From: Watersipora subatra
Lineage: Eukaryota; Bryozoa; Gymnolaemata; Cheilostomatida; Watersiporidae
Length of the DNA: 64,000 nt
Direction of reading: 5' to 3'
NCBI RefSeq assembly: GCF_963576615.1
Contig: NC_088717.1
Span: forward strand, 23,711,344-23,775,343
Of this stretch, positions 11,989 to 23,720 are shown piece by piece. The position numbers and the translations under genes were made by a program. The notes beneath the pieces were generated by a model. The model did not search any database. It had not been told where the DNA came from and saw only the letters and a list, made by a program, of their open reading frames with translations. Positions within the stretch are counted from its first letter, which is position 1. Each line of letters begins with the position of its first letter.

Positions 11989-13620
11989 ATGGCAACAATT
12001 TCATTAAGAATTGAAAAACATGTTTTCTTGAGTTGTTTGTGATAGATAGCCAAGCTACTTAATTGCAACGCAAATAAATGGCATTTTGTGCATTTCAAAA
12101 GCATAGTAGCAAGATGCTTTTACTAATGCTAATGCTAATTGCTAAATGCTAATGCTTTTACTTCTACATATACAGTTAGGTAGTTGGTATAATTAATCAA
12201 TTTGGGAGTGGCTACCAGTTTCTGTCTAGATTGCGTAATAGTAAATGTGCTGAGGTTCTACTGTTCTGCTATGTCATACTCTGAACGTTTGCTGAGCCCT
12301 ATAGTTTGTTGTTGATCTGTATTTCATTTTCATAACAATAATTGTATAAACCTATAAATCTGGATTATTTGATATGAAAAAAATTTCATAAAAGGCTTTT
12401 ATAAATAGACTTGGAAACAATATTTCAGTTTGTTCTTATAACTTTTTTGTGCATTGATAAAGCGATGTAAAGTACAATCACTACAAAGCTAAAACAATCC
12501 TCCTCAATATTTCCTACTCTTACAAAAATATTACTTTCACTACCATCAGAGTCAGTGCTGCTATTTTTTGTCGGTTTATTGAAAAAAAAAGTAAATCTGA
12601 ATTAGCTATAATATCATCAACATAAGTAATTATCTGTTGTCTAATGTAAGTTATGTATCTTGGTCTACTAAAATTCACTAAATGCCTCTCATCTTCAGCT
12701 CTGTTGTGATACTCTCCTTTACTGTTAAAGCATACATAGCTCACTGACTCCAGCAAAACAATGCTACTAGCATAACTCATCAACGACAAAAACAGATACA
12801 AAAACCACAGCATAATTGCTTTATAATAGCATACCATAACATACCTTAGGCAAGACTAACTAATGACGACAAACATCATGAATACTTTAACAGATGATTG
12901 AATGTGAGCCAGTGCTAAAACTAATATTAATGACGTATTTAATGACAGACTTAATCCTACTCTGCTTATGATAGGTAATCCAATTCACATGTATCTCGGA
13001 AGGTTTTTACATAAAACTTACACAATAATGTTGGTTTTTTCGGTTAGAAATTTCCAAACAAAAATTTAAAATTACCTTGTGATTCAATGCTAATTTAATA
13101 CAACAATTTTTGGACAACATTTTCAATACCATAAAAGTCCTAAATATCATTGGTTATGTTGTCAACGGATAATAAAATTAGGCTACTACGCAATTACTGG
13201 GAAGTTCGCGAAAATGCGCAGTCGACCATATATTTCACATAAATGAGCATACGACAGTGAAAGCGTATACGACACTGTATATTGTTAGTCATATGTATAT
13301 TTAGTGATCGAATCTTAGGAAAACCAGAAACATGAGTGTACCAGGACCTTTGAAATTGAAATTGAAAATTGAAAATTGAAATCCATTGAAAACTACCAAC
13401 TAAAAATGTATAATGGTAAAAATTAGATTAAAAAAAAACACCAAAGGTAATATCAATTAGCTACCCATAGGAAGTGCAACTTTGGCTTTTCCAATCGTTG
13501 CAAGAATATACAGTAGGCCTACATTACGAGCTCCTGCAGCATAAATAATCTTTTCCTGTGAAGTTTACAATATATTGATTGTACAATATAAGAACAGTAA
13601 AATACATGTGAATTGCACAA
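11989..13620. other. No confident gene
   Basis: A 105-codon minus-strand frame (12520-12837) begins with a hydrophobic stretch that could be read as a signal peptide, but it has no recognisable domain or splice context. A run of GAAATTGAAAATTGAAA repeats lies near 13340-13385. Confidence 0.4.
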
Positions 13621-13625
13621 CCCAT

Positions 13626-13877
13626 TTAAAGACCTTTCCAAACTGACCCTTCGGGCATACAAAGAGGAAAAACTTGACCTAATTTTTTTAAATATGTGGG
13701 GTGTACTGTAACTGCAGTAATATTAGGGTGCATTGACAACTTCTCTCTGTTTTTGATCAACTTCATTTGTTTTTTACCATTTTTCAGTACTTCCACAATA
13801 ACTTGGGGAGCGTACATCTTTGACGTTCATTTACAACGATTTACTAATTTTTCTAAACAGCAATGTATAATCTGCAA
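13626..13877 (-). CDS. Possible terminal coding exon, unknown protein
   Basis: On the minus strand a good splice acceptor (TTTTTCCTTTGCAG) is followed by 60 bases and then AAAGATGTACGC, a plausible start context at 13817. The frame gives 63 residues, rich in K, V and N (MYAPQVIVEVLKNGKKQ at its start), and ends at a stop at 13626. The residue composition looks more protein-like than the surrounding frames, but no family is recognised. An alternative GT donor sits within the last 20 codons, so the exon may end earlier. It could belong to a small host gene or an unknown repeat. Confidence 0.3.
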
Positions 13878-13899
13878 AGGAAAAATAATAACAAATATT

Positions 13900-14567
13900 T
13901 TATGTCTACAAGGAAACAAAACAACAAAATATTTTACAAAAGCTGTTCTGCCTGCTCATCACCTATCTGTATTTAGAGGTCAAGGTTAGGAAAAAATAGA
14001 ACTAGTGATGATACTCCCACTCGTTACATTCACATTGGTGGACTAACGCTGTAACACCTGCGCCAATCAATCGCCTTTATATTTATGAACATTGCACAAT
14101 TACCCTATTCTCTGTTTTGTCGGTAAATCTGACAATCTGTCACAACCAACTAGATTGCTACAAAAATTATATACATAATATGTATAATGCTATATGCACA
14201 TAGTCTTCTCTCTTGCATATGAAGCAATCAATATAAACTAACGTTTAAATCAAAGTTGAGAACTTACTCGACTTAGCATGTAATATGGAATTTTTTTGGT
14301 AGTCGAAAGCAAAAACTTTACAGAAATGTATGTCGTCTAGACTTTAGTTCTAAGAGGTATAGGCCTACGTTATAGGAGCGTTTACTGTATATGGTAAGAG
14401 TGATGGGAGTGATAAGAATAGCTTAGCCTTGTGGTTAGTCACTCTTGTTAGTAGACTTGCGGTCTGAATGTCATGAGTCCAATATAATGCAAGGCGATTT
14501 TCTCATTGCTAAAGCTTTATCGCTATAATTTGGTGAATGAATGACAGACAGACAAACATTGAGATTC

Positions 14568-14603
<36 letters not shown>

Positions 14604-16320
14604 GGATTTAACCATGCATTTATTTATTCTCGCTTGTTTAAACTGCTATTGTGTTATCTTAAAAATTCTAGCAGCAAGGCCAAACGGCTAACATTAATAA
14701 TATACAAGCTAGGGCCCAGACAGTTCTATTTTCCAAACAGCTTTCTGTAAACTGCATCATCTGATTTGCTCTAAGCTCAGCATATAGCATGCAAGCATAT
14801 ACCGTAACAAAAATAGGTATTTTTAATGTTTTATGTTTGAATGTACATGTTGGTTCTAGTAAGTGTTTCAGAGCAGGCTTTATTATTCTCGTGTGTGTTC
14901 TACCACTCTTTAACTAGCTCTGCCTTACAAACTGGCCCTTCAGGCTGAGAGCCACATAATGCGTATATAACGAGTATGTGATAATATTGCAAAATACTAG
15001 ATAAGCAGCTGTAATAACATTGGCCTTGCTTTGACTGCAGCAGCCGTAAATAACATCTCTGTCACATCTAGCAATACTGTGACGATTAATGTTAGTCTTG
15101 CTTCATAAATAGGTGTATTTATAGGCCCACAGGATAAACCCCGGCAATCAGCTGAAACTTGACCACTCTGACCCATATTTCTCAGTCCATTGGTCACCTG
15201 CACCTAAATTAGGCAGGGCTAAAAATAAAGGGAGTAACAGACAGAAATTTGTGCCTGTCCCAGCAACTATAGGCAATGAATTGGTACACCACAATTAGCT
15301 CTAAAGGTTAGCTCTGAGGTTGATTAGGTAACATTGTTTTACGGGCTGGCTTGATGATCTGGCCAAATACAGAGCTGAATGCAAGCTGATGATACTAATT
15401 AATTTTGGCTTCACTCACATTTTCATTGCTACATCATCCAATATGACTAATGTTGAAGTATAATCAAAATAACTATATTATAGCATTTGTAGACTCCTCC
15501 CCTCCTGATACATAGAGTTTTTAAAGAAGGTGCAAACCAACGGTGAAGGCCTCAACATCGCTTCAAAATCTTATAAATCGCACCGTCAAATACTTCAAAA
15601 CCACTCCTGTCTCTTAAATAACCCATCTAAGAACTGTGGTAGCTGAAGGCCAAAACTTCATGCTGGTTGCTTTCATGACACCAAGGCCAACCTTGCGGGT
15701 TCTCAAAAAGGGCACCTGGCTCCATAGATGTTAATTAATATTGAGGTCAAGCCTTTTTACTTGTGGCTGCTACATGCCAACAGACAGCGTGTGTAATAAG
15801 AAAATTGTGATAATAATTGAATTTTCACATCTAGTTGCGTTTTTTCAACAATTCATCTCAACAACTATTAGACATGGTCATGATAAAAAACACTCTAAAA
15901 TAATTTGAGTTATGACATACTAAACTTTGAAGTATAAAGAATTTATTGTATTATAAACATTTCCAAGTTTTCCTAATATTTTTCAGATATATGGTAAAAG
16001 TAAGAATCTTTTTGTTCCCTTGTTAATAGATGTTTGTGTGAATCCCTGTTGCTAGTATGTAGTAATTAAAAGTATGTTGGAAACTCATTAAATAAAAATG
16101 AGACTGTAAAAATCAACCATTTCAGTTAAGCACACATGTTTTGGCTTTATTTTAAAAATTGGAGTTTTGCAAAAATATATTCGGCATATAATTTACCAAG
16201 TTTAACTAAAAAACCTCATAGTCTCAGATTTCGATGATTTTTTTTAATATGTTGTTGCCCATGTTGAAAACGCTTATATCCCAAATTTTGATATTCTAGG
16301 GTCATTGGTTCAGGTGCTAA
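13900..16320. other. No gene seen; one TA microsatellite
   Basis: A (TA)n tract lies at about 14571-14601. The remainder shows no domain-like frame, tRNA-like box pair or inverted termini that could be supported. Confidence 0.5.
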
Positions 16321-16329
16321 GAAGATTTG

Positions 16330-17590
16330 AACATTGACCATTTGTAGCCCGAGTTTGAGGGCATAGCACATCTACATGTATCTGACTTTAGACTCATATG
16401 ATCTGAAGAATATACAAGTTAAATATCTAGATTTTTGTGTCTACACAAAGTCTCTATATTTACACAAACAAATAGGTTTGAAATTTTTTGGATAAATAAT
16501 GGGGGAGATAACTTCAACCAAAAATGAACGAAAATGCTATTTTAGCGACTATTCAAAAACAATTATCCCTCCTATCATATAATTTGCCTTTGTTTCTGTT
16601 ATTATTTCTGAATTTCTCCATGCCTCAGCTATCCAAAACTAGTCTCATCTTCTCTGTAGATGTATCAGGTCAGCGTCTAGAAGCCATACAAGAATAACGT
16701 CTTTATCGAATTACTGCAAAAGGAGAGGTCAAGGTCAACCTGCGGTTTCAACAGTCGCACATTTTTCTCATGTTTTACACCAATTAGCATATGCAGATTT
16801 CATTAAAACTATCAAAAGTTTGTGTTTCAGCCTGTAAAATGCTGAAAATTGAGTTTCAAATGCCCTCCAAACTCCTTTAAAACTTGCCTCAATCAAATGA
16901 GGTTATCCCCCCTTGTCAAGCTTTAACTTGGCTGATTTTTAGAATATTATCCTATCAAGTTCAAATATGCCGTGTAATTGTGGTTTGTGATTGTGATAGT
17001 AATGAGCCTAAAATATTTTCTTAACTTACATTCCTCAATGTTATCAATTGTTGTAGCTTCAAATGCATATGCTTTGCCTGAGTTGGTGGTAGATGGCGGC
17101 GCCACAGCTAATAGAACATGCTCTTGTGGTACCCAGCAGATGTCATCTTGCTGTGGCCATGTGAAATTGTTTGTTGAGCCTTTGCACATGAATCTCACAT
17201 TAACACAAACGTTCTCTCGATCATAGATAATTGCCATCCCCATATACCATCGACCATCAGGCCAGATATTGACCAGGTTGAGGTGTTAAGGTATTGCTGG
17301 TAACATGTGAGTCATCAGTCTTCCCAACTTTGTATTCTTGTAGCATACATTTTTCATCAACCAGTGGTGAAAGTTTGCAAACTTCAATGGCTGTTCTACT
17401 GAGCGGCTTGAAACAGTGCTGGTTCTGAAAATCAATGACTCGTTGTGCTGCCTTGAACCTTGGTTTTTAATTCGCTGCTTGTTCTGCGACTTCTTCAGTG
17501 AGTACATAAAACACCTCCGCCCCAGCAATGTTTTCTCTAGCATACTTGCACAGTGGTTTAGCACTGAGCAGTCTTTCTTTTCCTGACTTA
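16330..17590 (-). repeat. Inverted repeat family E, left arm (minus orientation)
   Basis: The reverse complement of this block matches 18308-19565 with many substitutions and small indels. It contains a decayed minus-strand coding region (16947-17575), described separately, and an A/T-rich 3' block. Together the two arms form an inverted repeat around a ~0.7-kb spacer. Confidence 0.7.
16947..17575 (-). pseudogene. Decayed ORF, 'WYMG...CWVP' domain protein (copy 1)
   Basis: Read on the minus strand, one frame gives LCKYARENIAGAEVFYVLTE, then a stop, then a K/R-rich segment up to GQYLA. A small deletion then shifts the frame, and it continues as GRWYMGMAIIYDRENVCVNV, then FTWPQQDDICWVPQEHVLLA. 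The pattern of a short strand-rich region with W-Y, F-M, W-P and D-x-C-W-V-P positions resembles a domain I recall from many uncharacterised multi-copy invertebrate proteins; its function is unknown to me. One stop and one frameshift make this copy non-functional as it stands. The family behaves like a repeat (at least two copies here), so it may be transposon-borne. Confidence 0.5.
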
Positions 17591-17934
17591 ACTAACTGCT
17601 TGGAGTGACGGGTGGCCAGTCTCTTGACCACCCCGCGAATCCCATCTCACGGACCTTTTTCATGTGAGATGGCAAAGATGCTCCAAGATGCTGTAAGATT
17701 GAAATGAAGCTCATGGTAACGTAAGTTGGCAAAGTGCTTGTAATTCTTGTATTGGGCGCCAGATCCATCACTGAAATAATTCACATGAGTCACTTGAGGT
17801 AGGTTTTTTTAATGAATCTGATGAGCGTTCTCTGGAATGTATGTATACAATCTAAAATGCGTCATCCGGATTGTACGCTTTGGATTGTAACCGAAAAGTG
17901 CTGCAGAAATTGTACGTGATGTATTGGGTCACAT

Positions 17935-18307
17935 AATCAGATTATGACTTGCCGATTAGACCAAACCAAAAGAAAACGGTAAAGTAGCAAGCATCTATAT
18001 TCGATACGGTGTCTTTGGTAAAACCCGAAGTGTTTGTCATAAACCAGTTCTACGATAAGTTTTATATTGAGCTTTTTATTGGCCTTTCAATTCACATGAG
18101 AACATCACGTGACAAGACAATAACCAAATATCATGTCTACGTCCAAGAAATAAAGAGATTCCAATCTATGGCGGCTTTTCGTTTTTGAGCTTTTAAGAGC
18201 TTGTAATCACATTTCCACACATTTGGCACCTACACCACAACAGAGTAAGACATGGTGAATCTTTTGATACCAAATAACTGTAATGTGAATTTTGTTGCAG
18301 GTCAACC
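17935..18307 (+). repeat. Family E 5' block, copy 1
   Basis: Repeated as a direct copy at 19579-19985. Both have TAGACCAA..., ACCCGAAGTGTTTGTCATAAA and GAGTAAGACATGGT words. It ends in TTTTGTTGCAG followed by the ORF block, so it may be the promoter, 5' UTR and first-intron end of the family E gene. Confidence 0.55.
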
Positions 18308-18870
18308 TTTAAGTCAAGAAAAGAAAGAATGTTCAGTACTGAGCACCTGTACAAGTATGCTAGGGAAAACATTGCTGGGGTGGAGGTGTTTTATGTACCC
18401 ACTGATGAAGCCGCAGATTAAACAGCGATTTTGGAACCAAGGTTCAAATCAACACAACGAGTCATTGGTTGTCGGGACCAGCACTGGTTCAAGCCACTCA
18501 GTAGGAAAGCCATTGAAGTTTGAAAACTTTCACCACTTGTTGAAAAAAATGTATGCTACAAAGATACAAAGTTGAGAAGACTGATGACTCACATGTTACC
18601 AGCAATACCTTAACACCTCAACCTGGACAATATCTGGCCTGTATATATGATGGTCGGTGGTATATGGGGATGGCAATTGGCTATGATCAAGAGAACGTTT
18701 GTGTTAATGTGAGATTCATGTGCAAAGGCTCAACAAACAGTTCACATGGCCACAGCAAGATGACATATGCTGGGTACCACACGAGCATGTTCTATTAGCT
18801 GTGGCGCCGCCATCTACTACCAACTCAGGCAAAGCATATGCATTTGAAGCTACAACAATTGATAACATTT
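18308..18870 (+). pseudogene. Decayed ORF, 'WYMG...CWVP' domain protein (copy 2)
   Basis: The plus-strand partner of 16947-17575. In this copy the GQYLACIYDGRWYMGMAI region is continuous, where copy 1 has a deletion. The frame shifts earlier (around 18420 and 18540) and again after the CKGSTNS segment, so at least three frames must be combined to follow the domain to AFEATTIDNI. It lies directly after a possible splice acceptor at about 18300, which suggests that the coding exon started here in the active ancestor. The function is not known. Confidence 0.5.
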
Positions 18871-19565
18871 AGGAATATATGTTAATAAAATAATTCAAGC
18901 TTCATTACTATCACAATCACAAACCAAAAGAATACAGAAAATTTGATAATGAAAGGATAATAATCAGCCAAGTTAAAGCTTGACAAGCGGGATTATCTCA
19001 TTTAATTAAGGCGATTTAAAAAGGTGTTTGGAGGGCATTTGAAACTCAATTTTAAGCGGTTTACAGTATGAAACACAAACTTTAGATGGTTTTAATAAAA
19101 TCTGCATATGTGAATTGGTGTAAACATGAGAAAAATGTGTGACTTTGTTGAAACCACAAGTTGACCTGGACCTCTACTTTTGCAGTATTTCGACTAAGAC
19201 GTTAATCTTGCAGGCTTATGGCTTCTATACGCTGACCCGATGCATCTACAGAGAAGACGAGACTAGTGTTGGATAGCTGAGGCTTGGGGAAATTCAGAAA
19301 TAATAACAGAAACAAAGGAAAATTATATGTTAGGAGCAATAATTGTTTTTGAATAGTCGCTAAAAAAGCATTTTTGGTCATTTTTGGTCGGAGTTATCTC
19401 CCACATTATTCTTCTGAAAATTTTCATTTGTTTGCTTGTGTAAATATACAAATTGTGTGTAAACACAAAAGAATCTATACCTCTCACTGGTATATTCTTG
19501 AATTTATAAGAGTCTAAAGTCAGCTAAATATGCTATGCCCTCAAACTCAGGCGAAAAATGGTTCA
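18308..19565 (+). repeat. Inverted repeat family E, right arm
   Basis: Homologous to the reverse complement of 16330-17590, including non-coding parts such as the AAGTCAGCTAAATATGCTAT / GCCCTCAAACTC region near 19515-19550. It has ordinary old-repeat divergence. Confidence 0.7.
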
Positions 19566-19578
19566 AGTTCCCCAAGTT

Positions 19579-19985
19579 TCATGATCAGATAACGACTAGA
19601 TGATTAGACCAAGCCGAAACAAAACTGTAAAGTGGCGAGCATCTATATTTGATATGGGTTTCTCGACAAAACCCGAAGTGTTTGTCATAAACTAATGCTA
19701 CGAGAACTTTTATATTGAGCCTTGTATTGGCCTTCAATTTCACGTGAGAACATCAGTTGTCAAAACAATAACCAAAATTGCTTGACTAGCCTACGTCAGT
19801 AAAATAAATTGATTCCAACCGCGGCGATTAACTGTTCGATTTAGAGCTTTTAAAAGCTTGCAATTACATTTACACATATTTTGCACCAACAACACAGCAG
19901 AGTAAGACATGGTCAATATTTTGATACTATACACCTGTAATGTGAATTTCTTTTGTGCAAGTCAACCTTTACAGCTTTTGATTAA
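19579..19985 (+). repeat. Family E 5' block, copy 2 (no ORF attached)
   Basis: A direct repeat of 17935-18307. It ends shortly after the sequence equivalent to the splice acceptor, at CAAGTCAACCTTTACAGC, and then diverges. It marks the start of another family E copy whose body is missing. Confidence 0.55.
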
Positions 19986-20895
19986 AAGCTCTTAAATTAA
20001 AAATTAGATTAAAATTCTTTTTATATATGTTGGATGAAATGTGGTGTACTCTTGCATGTGTGACACAATAGTTATGATATAGTTAACCAAAAAATTCTCA
20101 GACGTCTAAAACCATCACTTTTTGTGAGATTTACAATGTAGCTCTCTGTTAAAAAAGTTTAATGTAATACACGAGCTAATTATATTTATCAAAGCGTTTT
20201 CATAAAAAGATTAAAATGTTGATATCATCGAAAATGTTGCAACTCTTACTTACTATTTATTGAGTAGGACGTACAACTAATATTGATGTCATTATTTGGC
20301 AAATACTTCCTATAAACCTTTTAAAACCAATATTTTGAAATTGTCCATTGCATAAAGTTTTAAAAATCGTTATATAATCGTTATATTTTCCTTCTTTTGA
20401 CTTTCTGCATGTTGTTTTATGTGATTTGGCTGCAGGGATGTTTCAAGATTAAAATTGAGAATTTTTGATTGCATTGATAAAGTTCAGAAGAAAATGTTTA
20501 CTCCAAAAAGATGTCAATCGTTGCACTTCCTGTTCTTCCTCCAGTGATGTCATCGGCTATTGCAGCCAAGTTGCGGTGTTATGCATATTTATTGACGTAC
20601 ATATTATTTGTGTTTGCTTATGAGTGTTTAGATGCAAATTAGAATGTAAGCCTATCCTTAGATACACCGCTATAGCCAGTTTCAAATATTATAAAGATAG
20701 TTTGATTAGAATTAGTCCCACTGTATTCCTTTAAATACTGTATGAACACGTGAGTATCCATTGATAACGTGACAGTATGTCTATTTTTATAAACAACTAG
20801 CATGACTATGGATGTAATTTTTGGAGAGGTCTGAGCACTTTTTTGTTGTGTGAGCATTGTAACTGGAATTGAGTTTTGCTAATTTTAATCTTAAA
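19986..20895. other. No gene seen
   Basis: AT-rich, no supportable feature. Confidence 0.5.
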
Positions 20896-20901
20896 ACATC
20901 T

Positions 20902-21296
20902 TGTCTGTCAGAACACCAAAAACAACCAACAAAATTTCAAATGATGGAAAAACTTCAATACTTTTTGACCAACTATTTTTGAAATTGACAGGAAAAGAGG
21001 TCGTTAAGACATCAAAGCAAATAAACTATGTATTAAAATTGAGACTAAAATGTCACAAGCATCTTAATTACTGTTTAAACCGTATAATAATTGCTGACAT
21101 TTCCGGAAGCACAGCAAGCGTTATATTAAAGTGTAACAGACAGCAAGGAGAACCACACGTTTTTAAAAAGCTTGTGAAAAATCATGGCAGCTTTGACTAT
21201 CCATCATCAGTGGCCTCTAAGCACAAGTTGTCTTATCCTGCATATATACACAGCTACAAGCAAGGTGCATGGATGATTGTGTTGGTAGTTCATTAG
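20902..21296 (+). CDS. Open frame without start codon, unknown
   Basis: About 130 codons without a stop in AT-rich DNA, which is longer than the background frames. There is no ATG until the last residues. A pyrimidine-containing AAACATCTTGTCTGTCAG just upstream could serve as a splice acceptor, which would make this a terminal exon. The composition is K/N/S rich with a short hydrophobic end. No domain is recognised. It may be an exon, a decayed repeat ORF or chance. Confidence 0.2.
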
Positions 21297-21779
21297 TACA
21301 GCCTTTTCATTAGCCTTTTCTCCATCAAATACAAACTCCAAGCGGTTCTACTTGTAAATGTATGAGAGTGTAAACTGATCAGTTCTTTTAAATATTTTTT
21401 ACAAATGTTTGTTTGCATCTCCTTGCTGATTTTCTACCCATAGTACAAGATTGCTGGGACTGTTCTTGATCAGTGTGAAAACCTAATTTTCTCAGCTGTC
21501 GCTATCCTTGTGCTTTTCCTCTAGCTGTCTCTGGCAGTGATGTTTCATGAACGGGCTGAATTCTAAAAACTTTACCTCGGGAAATTATCAAAGCAGCAAT
21601 TTATTTGTAAAAAATAATTTTTTCGTTGCAACTTTTCAATCTTTACCCAGTATGAAACCTTACCTATTACGCAACGTTTTTTCCAAACCTCCAACCATGG
21701 CTTAGAGCAGAAGGAGGCCCAGAATTCTTATTACAGAAAAACTGGTACCCTGTCAGTCTGGCACACTGAATTTGTAAAA

Positions 21780-22290
21780 TTATTACACATAGGCTATGGG
21801 CCGAGCAGGCAAAACAGTTCTAGAAATGATGTTCCTTTGGCACCCCATTTTGGTGGCATTTTCTGCAGTGATTTAGACTAATTTTTGTATTGAGCGTTCA
21901 AAACTGAAGAGTTGCCGCAGCTGCCATTCCCACTTCTATGATAAATTTGATAAAAATAATATATTAGGATTTATCTCCCCTGTAAATTAAATTATTTCCA
22001 TAGAAGCGTCAGATTTGCAACTTTTTATCATAATTATTTTGCTGTTATTTAGGATGTCATTGGTGAATTCGAAATTTATCTTCTATCTATTTTCGAACAT
22101 TCCATATCGTACTATTGTTACACCCACATGTAAACTATATACATGTATATATGAATATGTACATACATGTATGTAAATAATTGTATGGTTTAATAGCTTT
22201 ATTTTACAAAAACTATTCAAAACACTATAATTATGTTTTATAACCTGACACAGATTAGTTATGTTTTTACCTGACACAGATGAATAATAG
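21780..22290 (+). repeat. ~500-bp repeat family F, copy A
   Basis: Shares with 25440-25935 (same strand) and 23240-23720 (opposite strand) the order: GGCACC, TTCTGCAGTGATTTAGACTA, a CCATTCCCACTTCTATGA-like stretch, GGATTTATCTCCCCTGTAAA, then TACATGTATATA-rich sequence, TGGTTTAATAGCTT and TATGTTTTATAA. Copies have drifted by roughly 10-20% by eye. No ORF and no clear terminal repeats. Confidence 0.65.
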
Positions 22291-22736
22291 AAAATAATAA
22301 GATACAAGATAAGTGCATTCATTGTTTGAGCTTTGACATGATTTGTGTAGCACACATTCATGACTCTCAAAAAATTAACTTAATAAACATTGACTAGTCA
22401 CTGTCTAGAAAGCTGGAAAACACTTTTAAAAAGCCTGAATGGTCTGTTTCAAATAGTGTATGCTTTAAGTTGTCTGCAATCACTACTAGATTCACAGAAC
22501 ATATGCCATCAGGGACAAATAACAGCAAAATTGAGCTTGTTATGAGAAAACACTGTGAGGTGAGTGAGTATTTCAGAAGTCGACCTTCAGCAGGTAATGA
22601 AAGGACTCTGGGAATCATTTAAGTTTCAAAGCGACTTTATTCTCTCTGTGAGACCTACACACGCAGACTCTATGGCCTAGGAGATAGCACCCAGGAAAAT
22701 GGTACAGACTTCAACTGACTAACGAACCGGCTGTTT

Positions 22737-23117
22737 GTGTCTAGGTCTAGACCAGTCAGTCCCTCCCTTCAATCGCTGAAAAACCATGTGCATTGTGTAA
22801 ATTATGTAGCAGCTATACATACATGTATATGGAAAGGGTCAACAACGCAACTTGCCAAAGCACAATTTCCTTCTTTACATCGGTGGATACTGGCTAAGGA
22901 AAATGATGAGTATGCAGTAAAGTGTCATACCAGAATTATCGCCCCACCTGAAATTCTACAAGCTGTTCTATGGGAGTGTCAAAAATCCAGGTTCAGAGGG
23001 AACTGATGTGCCAGTATCATGGAAGAGCTGCCTTACACAGAGCTTTACACATGCCTGCACTGAAACAAAACTGTAGCAGGAGTAGCAGAAGATGCCGATA
23101 GTGAGGAAAATGATTAA
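22737..23117 (+). pseudogene. Decayed C-terminal fragment of a repeat-borne ORF
   Basis: The frame starting around 22760 gives NYVAAIHTCIWKG, then a tryptophan-containing segment and a proline-plus-leucine stretch before a stop at about 23004. After that, in another frame, come short acidic residues. The spacing of N-Y-x-A-x-I-W followed by W and then A-P-P-E-x-L resembles the end of an ORF that I recall from dispersed uncharacterised invertebrate repeats, whose cysteine-rich tail is missing here. The assignment is by memory of pattern only. It lies between the inverted family F copies. Confidence 0.3.
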
Positions 23118-23239
23118 GAACTAAACATATTGAACAAATAGTTAGGATATGCGATATTTTGAATTATCCCAGCTCGTTTTTTAAGACTGCTGATATTAGC
23201 TGTTAATAATACTACTAATAATAATGCTAATAATAATCA

Positions 23240-23720
23240 CCAATTATTATATTCGATGATTCATCAGTTTCAGGTTATAAAACATAATTAAAGAGGTTTT
23301 GAATTTTTTGTGTAAAATTAAGCTAATAAACCATACAACTATTCACACATTTACATTTACATATACATATATACATGTATATAGTTTACATGTGGTTGTA
23401 ACAATCGTAAGATATAGAAAGTTAGAAAGTAGATAGAAGATGAATTTTGACTTCACCAATGACATCCTAAATTGGGGCAAAATAAATATTATAAAAAGTT
23501 GCAAATCTGATGCTTCTATGGAAAGAATCTTATCTACAGGGGTGATAAATCCTAAAATACAATTTTATCAAATTTCTTTCAGAATTGGGAATGACAGCTG
23601 TGGCAACTGTTCAGTTTTGAATTATCCATACCAAAATTAGTCTGAATCACTGCAGAAATTGCCACTGAAAGGGGGTGCCAACGGAGATGCAAGAATAAAC
23701 TGCCCTGGCCCACTGCCCAA
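23240..23720 (-). repeat. ~500-bp repeat family F, copy B (inverted)
   Basis: The reverse complement matches copies A and C, from the GATTTATC-rich core to the TATATACATGTATA region. With copy A it creates an inverted repeat pair about 1 kb apart enclosing the 22737-23117 fragment. That is either a composite element or two chance insertions. Confidence 0.65.

Noticed and set aside
12520..12837. Minus-strand frame with a hydrophobic start, possible secreted peptide
   Set aside because: The hydrophobic stretch is common in AT-rich DNA. No splice context, no mature-peptide pattern, no homologue recognised.
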